Positions 57,728 through 64,000 of a stretch of 64,000 nucleotides of DNA are shown piece after piece. A program made the position numbers and the translations under genes. Positions within the stretch are counted from its first letter, which is position 1. Every line of letters begins with the position of its first letter. Where the stretch lies: positions 162,096 to 226,095 of the forward strand of contig NZ_JYNL01000020.1 in assembly GCF_001044235.1 (NCBI RefSeq), read 5' to 3'. The notes under the pieces are model-generated. The model had not been told where the DNA came from and ran no database searches. It was given only the letters and a program-made list of their open reading frames with translations. Source of the stretch: Mycolicibacterium chlorophenolicum. GTDB lineage: Bacteria; Actinomycetota; Actinomycetes; Mycobacteriales; Mycobacteriaceae.

Positions 57728-58335
57728 GCGATCACCGCCGCGTTGACGGGCGCCAGGGCGCCGTGGTTGCGGTGGGCCAGCGCCAGCCGCAGACGACGGC
57801 GGGCGCGCGACACCCGGGACATCACGGTGCCGATCGGGATCTCGAGGATCGCGGCGGTCTCGGCGTAGGTGTGGCCCTCGACATCAGCGTAGAACAGCAC
57901 CTCGGCGAAACCCTCGGGCAGCGCTGCCATCGCGGCTTTGATGTCCCCGTCGGCCAGGGTGTCGAGGAGGTCGTCCTCCGCCGAACGCACCCCGCCGGGC
58001 AGCCGGGAGGCGCCAGCCGCCAGGTCGCGCTCGGTGATGTCCTCGGCGGGGACCTCGGCCACCCGGGACTGCTTGGCGCGGTGGCCGCTGACCCACCGGT
58101 TGTAGAGGATGCGGAACAGCCACGCCTTGAGGTTGGTGCCCTCGGAGAACGTGTGGAAGCCGATGTAGGCCCGCATCAGGGTGTCCTGCAACAGATCCTC
58201 GGCGTCGGCGTCGCTGCGGGTCAGTCGGCGGGCGCCGCGGGCGAGCACGTCGAGCAGCGGTTCCACCTCCGTGGCGAACCTCGCCTGGCGGTCGCGGTCG
58301 GGCAGAACCGCGCGGGGAAGGTAGGTGACGGTCAT
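57724..58335 (-). CDS. ECF sigma factor (SigH/SigR-like)
   Basis: 203 residues. Region 2: DAEDLLQDTLMRAYIGFHTF and GTNLKAWLFRILYNRWVSGH; region 4: ALPEGFAEVLFYADVEGHTY followed by IPIGTVMSRVSRARRRLR. These read like mycobacterial SigH (EGTNLKAWLFRIL, FYADVEG, IPIGTVMSR). SigH-type factors respond to thiol-oxidative stress through a zinc anti-sigma partner. No HxxxCxxC anti-sigma gene lies nearby; the gene is instead coupled to an SDR and a cupin. GAGGAGAG upstream of ATG 58335 is a strong ribosome site. Confidence 0.9.
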   Translation of the reverse strand: MTVTYLPRAVLPDRDRQARFATEVEPLLDVLARGARRLTRSDADAEDLLQDTLMRAYIGFHTFSEGTNLKAWLFRILYNRWVSGHRAKQSRVAEVPAEDITERDLAAGASRLPGGVRSAEDDLLDTLADGDIKAAMAALPEGFAEVLFYADVEGHTYAETAAILEIPIGTVMSRVSRARRRLRLALAHRNHGALAPVNAAVIA

Positions 58336-58456
58336 GGTCGCTCTCCTCGCTGTGCTGATGAGTCCCGTCGTGGGCCGGTTGCTCTCCACACTCGCGGTTC
58401 CGCCGACGATGCGAGCCCTTGTAAACCCGTAGTCCGCACCCCGTGGGCCCGGGGCA

Positions 58457-61246
58457 CTAGTGGGCGAAGGACGTGGTGCGCAGCTGCCGGCGCGAGGAGA
58501 TGCCCAGCTTGGCGAACACCTTGCGCAGGTGCCATTCCACGGTGTGGGCACTGATGAACAGCGCGGCGCCGATCTCGGAGTTGGTCATGCCCTCGGCGAC
58601 CAGCCCGGCGATCTGCGCCTCCTGGGCGGTCAGCTCATCACCGGCCCGGGCTGCCGGGGTGCGCACCTTCTCCCCGGTGGCCACCAGTTCACGGCGGGTG
58701 CGCTCGGCGAACCCGCGCGCACCCATCCCGGTGAACAGGTCGTGGGCAGCGGTCAGCTCCCGGCGCGCGTCGGTACGTCGGTTCGCCCGGCGCAACCACT
58801 CGCCGTACTGCAGCCGCGCCCGCGCCAGGTGCACGACGATGCCCGTCCTGCCCAGCCGTTCGACGGCCTCACCGAACAACGCGTCGGCGGCCCCGGCCTC
58901 GGCGATCATCGCCCGGGCGGCCGCGAGAACGCCCAGACCCCAATCGCTTTCGCTGGCGCCCGCGCTGATCTCCAGCCAGGCGACCGCGTCGCGCGCAACC
59001 TCGGGCGCCCCCGTCCGCGTGGCGGCCTCGACCAGCTCGAGGGTGCATAGTCTGTGCAAGCCCAGATCCTCGTACGCGCAGCCGTCGCGCGCCGCGGTGA
59101 ACGCCTCCTGGTACCGCCCCTGCCCGTTGTGGAGCACCGCGGCGGCATATCCGAGCAGGCTCTGCAGGCGGCCCTCTCCGCGGAGCACGGCGTCGGCGCG
59201 CAGCCCGTCGATCAGGGCTTGCGTTTCGGCGACGTCGCCGCGCCAGGCGGCCAGCTGCACCTCGTGATAGCGCACCGGCGCCGCGGCGGCCGTCGCCGCG
59301 GCGATGGAGGCCGCCTCGGCGAGAAGCTGCTCGGCGGAGGCGAACTCACCCCCCATCACGTGCACCCCAGCGCGGTAGGCCAGGGCCCGCGGGAGCCCGG
59401 ACAACGCACCGCTGCTGCGGGCGTGCCGCACCGCGGCGGTGGAGAGGTGCCGCGCCGCATCCCGATCCCACCGTTCATGCGCCGCGGACTCCTGCAGGAT
59501 CAGAAAGCCCGGCACCCGCAGCCACCGGCCGACCGCGACCTCGTCGGAGTCGGCTTGGGCACGCATCGCGGCCAGCGCGCGACCCAGCGTGTCGGTGCCT
59601 GCGCCGACGCCACCGGTGATGCGCTCGGCCACCCCCTGCAGGAGCAGGTCGACCGGCCGCAGCCGGCCGGTCACCTGGGACATCGCCGCCAGTGCCGCCT
59701 CGGCGGCCCCGGGGAGTGACGCAGGGTCCGCGGCGCGCCCGGCGTACACCAGCGCCGCGATCGCCTCCAGGTAGCTCTCCCGCGACGAGTGGTCGTCGAG
59801 CCGCTGCAGGGTGCGGGCCGCCTCGAGCAGCGGCGGCGCCGTGTCGGCGACCGCCGGCGCCCCGCTCTCCCGCGACCGGCTGCGAACGAACTGCAACTGC
59901 GCGCGCAGCCGCGCCACCAGAGCCTGCTGCAGCGGTGACAGCTGACCGAGTTCGGCGACGGTCAGCATGTTGTGGGCCGCCGCGTCGTCGGCGGCGTCGC
60001 TCTTGGCCTGTGCGGCCGCCAGCGCCCGCCCGCCCCGCAGCGCCGGATCCGCGGTCAGCGTGGCGGCCCGTTCGAGAAACGTCGCCGCGGCCGCGACGCC
60101 GCCGCGGCTCTGGGCCCGCGCGGCGGAGCGTTCCAGTTCAGCGGCGATGTCGTCGTCGGGTCCCGCCGCCGCCAGGGCGGCATGCCAGGCCCGGCGATCG
60201 GGATCGGTCTGCGGATCGGTGGCCTCGGCGAGCACCCGGTGCACCTCGCGACGGTCGAGCAGATCAGCGGCGCGGTAGGCCGCCGAACGGATCAGCGGGT
60301 GGTGGAACCGCATTCGCGGACCGAATTCGATCAGCCAGTCGGCCTCAGCGGCCGCCAACTCGGCGATCGGGATGTTCATCCTCCCCGCCGCACGCAAGAA
60401 CACCGCCGCGTCGCCCACCGGCTCGGCCGCGGCGAGCAGCAGCAGCCACTGCGTCGACTCGGGCAGCAAGTGGATTCGTCGCACATAGGTCTGCTCGACC
60501 GCCGCCGGCGACGAGCGTTTGCCGGCGATCCAGAAACCGCCGGACAGTTCCGCGGCAGACACGCTGCGCGGCACTTCCAGAATGGCCAGTGGAAGCCCGC
60601 GGGTCTCGGCGATCACGCGGTCCCGCACGCGGGGATCGAGGCGGGCGAGCATCACCGAGTCCAGCAGTGCCCGGGCGTCGTGGTCGGACAGGCCGTTGAC
60701 CGCCAACTCGGGGAGGCCGGCCAGCAGTTCGGGATGGTCACGCACCGCGAACAGCAGCGCCACCGGCTCGGCGAGGAGTCGCCGCGCCACGAACGCCAGC
60801 GTCTGCAGTGACACCTGATCGAGCCACTGCGCGTCGTCGACGACGGCCACCAGCGGCTGGCGCTCCGCGGCGGCGGCCAGCAGGCTCAGGACGGCCAGCC
60901 CGACCAGGAACCGGTCCGGGGTCTCCCCCATGCCGCGGCCGAACGCCACGTCGAGCGCCTGGCGCTGCGGCTCGGGCAGCGCGTCGAGGTGTTCGAGCAG
61001 CGGCGCGCAGAGCTGCTGCAGCCCGGCGTAGGCGAGCTCCATGTCGGATTCGACACCGGAAACCCCGATCCTGCGGAACTTCTCGGTGCGGGCGGCGACG
61101 TAGTCGAGCAGCGCGGTCTTGCCCGCGCCGGCCTCGCCCCGCAACACCAGCACCTGACACGCCCCGGGTCTGACACCGGCGATCAGCTCGTCGAGTTGTG
61201 CGCATTCGGCCGCCCGCCCGCGAAGGGACGGTTCCGAACTCGACAT
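58457..61246 (-). CDS. LuxR-family (LAL) ATPase transcriptional regulator
   Basis: 929 residues. N-terminal AAA: Walker A RGEAGAGKTALLDYV (about 36-50) and Walker B LVAVVDDAQWLD; long TPR-like helical middle; C-terminal HTH from about 860: ELTAQEAQIAGLVAEGMTN, then ISAHTVEWHLRKVFAKLGIS. LAL regulators are large ATP-dependent activators of catabolic or secondary-metabolism genes. It lies 121 bases upstream of the sigma-factor gene on the same strand. Confidence 0.9.
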   Translation of the reverse strand: MSSSEPSLRGRAAECAQLDELIAGVRPGACQVLVLRGEAGAGKTALLDYVAARTEKFRRIGVSGVESDMELAYAGLQQLCAPLLEHLDALPEPQRQALDVAFGRGMGETPDRFLVGLAVLSLLAAAAERQPLVAVVDDAQWLDQVSLQTLAFVARRLLAEPVALLFAVRDHPELLAGLPELAVNGLSDHDARALLDSVMLARLDPRVRDRVIAETRGLPLAILEVPRSVSAAELSGGFWIAGKRSSPAAVEQTYVRRIHLLPESTQWLLLLAAAEPVGDAAVFLRAAGRMNIPIAELAAAEADWLIEFGPRMRFHHPLIRSAAYRAADLLDRREVHRVLAEATDPQTDPDRRAWHAALAAAGPDDDIAAELERSAARAQSRGGVAAAATFLERAATLTADPALRGGRALAAAQAKSDAADDAAAHNMLTVAELGQLSPLQQALVARLRAQLQFVRSRSRESGAPAVADTAPPLLEAARTLQRLDDHSSRESYLEAIAALVYAGRAADPASLPGAAEAALAAMSQVTGRLRPVDLLLQGVAERITGGVGAGTDTLGRALAAMRAQADSDEVAVGRWLRVPGFLILQESAAHERWDRDAARHLSTAAVRHARSSGALSGLPRALAYRAGVHVMGGEFASAEQLLAEAASIAAATAAAAPVRYHEVQLAAWRGDVAETQALIDGLRADAVLRGEGRLQSLLGYAAAVLHNGQGRYQEAFTAARDGCAYEDLGLHRLCTLELVEAATRTGAPEVARDAVAWLEISAGASESDWGLGVLAAARAMIAEAGAADALFGEAVERLGRTGIVVHLARARLQYGEWLRRANRRTDARRELTAAHDLFTGMGARGFAERTRRELVATGEKVRTPAARAGDELTAQEAQIAGLVAEGMTNSEIGAALFISAHTVEWHLRKVFAKLGISSRRQLRTTSFAH

Positions 61247-61309
61247 GGGGCACCACCGGGTGTGTCTTCGATGCTGGCGTTGGGCGAGTCTATCGAGCGG
61301 GTGACCCCG

Positions 61310-62065
61310 TCACCGCGTGGTGGCCGACCGGAGCAGCCAGTCCTCGAACCGCGTGGTGGACAGCCGCGCTGCCGGACCGGGCACCAGGGTCCGCTCACCG
61401 AGGTCGACCCCCCAGTACTGCGCGTCGGGGTCGGCGATCACCGGGCGCGTGTCCCCCCGCGCGGTGAGCGCGGTGCGGATCAGATCGGGCAGCAGCACCG
61501 CGTGCGGGCCGCCGATCTCGACGATCCCGTTGACCGGCGCGTCGAGCGCGGCGCGCGCGACGCCCTCGGCGACGTCGGCGGCGGCCATCGGCTGGAAGTA
61601 GGCGGGCGGCATCCGCACGCTGCCGTCCACGGTCGCCGAGTCGGCGAGGGTGTCGACGAACTCGAAGAACTGCGTGGCATGCACGATCGTGTAGGGCACC
61701 GGCCCCTCGGCGATGAGCTTCTCCTGGGCCAGCTTCGCCGCGAAATACCCGCTCTGCAAGGCCAATTCCGCCGTGCCGACCACCGACAGCGCGACGTGGT
61801 GACCGACCTCCGCGTCGGCTTCGGCGCGCAGCAGGTTCGTCTCCGCGGCGCGGAAGAACTCCAGTGCGGCATCGTCGAGGGTCGGCGAATTGGATACGTC
61901 GACCACCACGTCGGCGCCCGAGACGGCCTGCGCGACGCCTTCCCCGGTGTAGGTGTTGACGCCGGTCGACGGCGCCGCGGCGACGGTGTCATGTCCGCGT
62001 TCGGTCAGAACGCGGACCACGGTGGTGCCGATCAGGCCGGTGCCGCCGATCACGACGATCTTCAT
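61310..62065 (-). CDS. Atypical SDR / NAD(P)-binding protein (NmrA/SDR_a5-like)
   Basis: 251 residues. IVVIGGTGLIGTTVVRVL (GGxGxxG at the N-terminus), ADVVVDVSNSPTLDD, then HVALSVVGT and YFAAKLAQEKLIAEGPVPYT with Tyr-x-x-x-Lys; the later part (AAADVAEGVARAALDAPV) resembles NmrA-type regulators and nucleoside-sugar-like epimerase relatives. Its ligand is unknown. GAGAGGCTCACC precedes the ATG. It is divergent from the SRPBCC gene at 62168. Confidence 0.85.
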   Translation of the reverse strand: MKIVVIGGTGLIGTTVVRVLTERGHDTVAAAPSTGVNTYTGEGVAQAVSGADVVVDVSNSPTLDDAALEFFRAAETNLLRAEADAEVGHHVALSVVGTAELALQSGYFAAKLAQEKLIAEGPVPYTIVHATQFFEFVDTLADSATVDGSVRMPPAYFQPMAAADVAEGVARAALDAPVNGIVEIGGPHAVLLPDLIRTALTARGDTRPVIADPDAQYWGVDLGERTLVPGPAARLSTTRFEDWLLRSATTR

Positions 62066-62167
62066 GGTGAGCCTCTCGAGGTTTCCTGGGGACTGCGTGG
62101 ATGCCCACCAGAACGGATGGCCGCGCCGGCATTCATCCCCCCGCCGCAGACCAACCACCATGACCTA

Positions 62168-62677
62168 ATGTGTATGGTCATGCACGAATGTGAGCGCGTC
62201 GGTCTGGACTTCGTCGATTCCGCTCCATACCGCTTCGTCAGCACCGTGGACCTTGCGATCACCCCCGAGCAGTTGTTCGAGGTGCTGGCCGACGAGACCT
62301 CATGGCCGCGCTGGGCCAGCGTCATCACCAAGGTCACGTGGACCAGCCCGCTGCCGCGCGGCGTCGGCACCACCCGCACCGTCGACATGCGCGGCGGCAT
62401 CACCGGCGCGGAGGAGTTCCTCGCGTGGGAACCGTTCGAGCGCATGGCTTTTCGATTCAACACCGCCACCACGGGCAGCATCGCCGCGTTCGCCGAGGAC
62501 TACCGCGTCGTGCCCACCCCGACCGGCTGCCACCTGACGTGGATCATGGCGATGAAACCCGCCGGCCTCGCCGGCCGGCTCGGACTGTTCGCGGGGCGGC
62601 CGGTGATGGGCCGGCTCTTCCAGCGGTTCCTGCACAACCTGCGCCGCTACACCGACGAGAGGTTCGCGGCGCGCTAG
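62168..62677 (+). CDS. SRPBCC family protein
   Basis: 169 residues. VSTVDLAITPEQLFEVLADE, WPRWASVITKVTWTSPLPRG, and FRFNTATTGSIAAFAEDYRV outline a START/polyketide-cyclase-type hydrophobic pocket; DYRVVPTPTGCHLTW is the usual strand pair. It binds a hydrophobic ligand. The start is uncertain: ATGs at 62168, 62174 and 62180 are all in frame and no ribosome site is clear. The region between it and the divergent SDR-like gene is about 100 bases. Confidence 0.8.
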   Translation: MCMVMHECERVGLDFVDSAPYRFVSTVDLAITPEQLFEVLADETSWPRWASVITKVTWTSPLPRGVGTTRTVDMRGGITGAEEFLAWEPFERMAFRFNTATTGSIAAFAEDYRVVPTPTGCHLTWIMAMKPAGLAGRLGLFAGRPVMGRLFQRFLHNLRRYTDERFAAR

Positions 62678-62681
62678 TCCG

Positions 62682-64000
62682 TCAGGACAGGGCGGCCCAG
62701 GCCGATCGCCGCACCCGGTCGGGATCTTCCTCCACCACGTCGCGGCTGGACGCGATCAGCCGGGTGCGCCGGTGCTCGATGTCGTAGAGCGGCCAGTTCG
62801 CCTCGTCGTGCACCCGGTCGCTGCACGCGAAGTCCAGCCACGCCCGCTGCATCCGCGCGCCCACCGCGGGCTGGAAGCGCCGGCCCAGCGGATGCAGCTT
62901 GCGCCCGATGAACGACGCGTAACTGTGCTGCACGTGCACGATCTCGCTGCCGTGGGTGGCGCCGAGACCGAGCAGGCGCAGGCTCACCCCGGCATGGTCG
63001 AACCGGTACACCCGGGTCGGCGCGCGACCGCTGTAGGCGTCGGCGAACGCCCACGTGGGCGCGCCGAACATGACATCGGATCCGATGGTGATCAACGCGC
63101 TGCGCCGGGGGTAGGCCGGATAGGCCGCCAGCACGGCGTCTTTGGCGTCCGGAGCGACCCGGTCGAAGTAGGTGTCGACGGTCGCGCGGGTGGTGGGCAG
63201 CATGGGCGGCCGGGTCCAGGCGAACATCGACGCCTCGTGGCTGTTGGTGCCGATGATCAGCGGCAGACGCGCCAGCTCACCGGCGCGGGCCGCGTCGACG
63301 GGGTGGCGGGGCAACAGCTCGGTGCCGTGGGTCAGCCCGTAGGCCAGGGTGGGCGTCTCGGCCGCGCTCGCCAGCTGCACCTGGCCGGCGGCGCGCCGCA
63401 ACTGCCGCTGCGGGAGGTCTTTCACCTCGGCGGGCCCGACACCCAGCCGATCGAGGAAATCCCGGGCCCGGGCGGCGCGCAGCTCCCGGTCGGCGATCAG
63501 GGGCAGCGCGGGACTCTGGGCGATCGCGCGGTGGAACAACCCGCCCGCCTGCGGGCACGCCAGCAGCGCCAGCACCGACGTCGCTCCCGCCGACTCACCG
63601 AAGATCGTGACGCGGTCGGGGTCCCCGCCGAATGACGCGATGTGGTCGCGCACCCACCGCAGGGCGGCCAGCTGATCACGCAACGCCAGATTGTCGTCGA
63701 ATCCGTCGCCGAGGTCGCCGAGCTCGAACCCGCCGAACACCCCGATCCGGTAGGTGACGTTGACGACCACCACGTTGCCGTTGGCCGCCAGCCGTGAACC
63801 GTTGTAGAGCTGGAACTGCCCGGCTCCGTAGACGAAAGCGCCGCCGGGAATCCACACCATCACCGGCAGCGACGCCGTCGTGTCGGGTGACCACACCGTC
63901 AACGTCAGGCACGCCTCGTCGCGGGCCTTCGGGTCGTCACGGCCCCCGCCCACGAAGGACTTGGTCTGCGGCGGCAGCGGCCCGTGCTCGCGGGCCTCGC
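62682..64000 (-). CDS. Type B carboxylesterase, N-terminus outside the window
   Basis: About 439 visible residues; the frame runs into the window end (first residues read EAREHGPLPPQTKSF). LPVMVWIPGGAFVYGAG (oxyanion region), the nucleophile in TIFGESAGATSVL (GESAG), glutamate in IGTNSHEASMF, and the histidine in GATHGSEIVHV complete the type B carboxylesterase layout. It hydrolyses carboxylic esters. The final residues are TRLIASSRDVVEEDPDRVRR. It ends four bases past the SRPBCC stop; the two converge. Confidence 0.9.
   Translation of the reverse strand, partial: EAREHGPLPPQTKSFVGGGRDDPKARDEACLTLTVWSPDTTASLPVMVWIPGGAFVYGAGQFQLYNGSRLAANGNVVVVNVTYRIGVFGGFELGDLGDGFDDNLALRDQLAALRWVRDHIASFGGDPDRVTIFGESAGATSVLALLACPQAGGLFHRAIAQSPALPLIADRELRAARARDFLDRLGVGPAEVKDLPQRQLRRAAGQVQLASAAETPTLAYGLTHGTELLPRHPVDAARAGELARLPLIIGTNSHEASMFAWTRPPMLPTTRATVDTYFDRVAPDAKDAVLAAYPAYPRRSALITIGSDVMFGAPTWAFADAYSGRAPTRVYRFDHAGVSLRLLGLGATHGSEIVHVQHSYASFIGRKLHPLGRRFQPAVGARMQRAWLDFACSDRVHDEANWPLYDIEHRRTRLIASSRDVVEEDPDRVRRSAWAALS

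Noticed and set aside
58336..58456. SigH-type autoregulatory promoter (GGAAC-N-GTT) before the sigma factor gene
   Set aside because: A GGAAC is present on the minus strand but no GTT follows at the proper distance.

Overview
The window is a GC-rich actinobacterial chromosome segment, most likely from a rapidly growing Mycobacterium (Mycolicibacterium). The gene order citE-like / Rv2532c-like / nusB / efp / pepQ / Rv2536-like / aroB / aroK / aroC / prepilin peptidase / aroE / mltG / ruvX / alaS / yjbQ-like / rarA matches the Mycobacterium tuberculosis Rv2532c-Rv2559c region as I remember it. Deazaflavin (F420)-type oxidoreductases, a 13E12-type HNH protein and the Rv2566-Rv2569c-like transglutaminase set support this. 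No rRNA, tRNA, insertion sequence or CRISPR array was seen. No gap between genes exceeds 300 bases; the longest, about 220 bases, is upstream of the ArsR gene.

Layout. 1-2048: tail of an HNH/DUF222 protein and an FAD monooxygenase. 2054-16310: a mostly leftward housekeeping block (translation factors, shikimate pathway, cell-wall transglycosylase MltG, Holliday-junction nuclease RuvX, AlaS). No aroQ lies next to aroB. 16351-17700: a small stress island with a GlsB-type membrane protein behind a SigF-like promoter, and an autoregulated ArsR/SRPBCC pair. 17831-20898: RarA, a DUF3097 protein and an SDR. 20870-28791: a tightly coupled four-gene set (transglutaminase-DUF2126 fusion, circularly permuted ATP-grasp/alpha-E fusion, transglutaminase, zinc peptidase), which looks like a peptide-ligation system. 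28835-29764: a DUF389 membrane protein.

29934-38031 is a sugar island: DeoR regulator, FGGY kinase, complete ABC importer, SDR and a BtpA/SgcQ-type protein. 37991-43345 holds an HxlR regulator and divergent thiolase, then a Baeyer-Villiger monooxygenase fused to an HSL-type esterase, flanked by two F420-type reductase paralogues.

43426-54717 is the most unusual part. A 1431-residue AAA/GAF/class III nucleotide cyclase is followed by eight genes, each overlapping the next by 4-8 bases. They encode a possible HK97-fold (encapsulin-like) shell protein, a polyprenyl diphosphate synthase, two small unrecognised proteins, a CrtC/AttH-like hydratase, an SCP2-like carrier, a 740-residue FAD desaturase-like enzyme, and a proline-rich protein with a repeated amphipathic motif. 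I read this as a candidate compartment-associated isoprenoid pathway. The shell assignment is by eye and needs a structure prediction.

54721-64000: aspS, then a SigH-like ECF sigma factor coupled to an SDR and a cupin, a LAL-type LuxR regulator, an NAD(P)-binding protein divergent from an SRPBCC protein, and a type B carboxylesterase cut by the window end.
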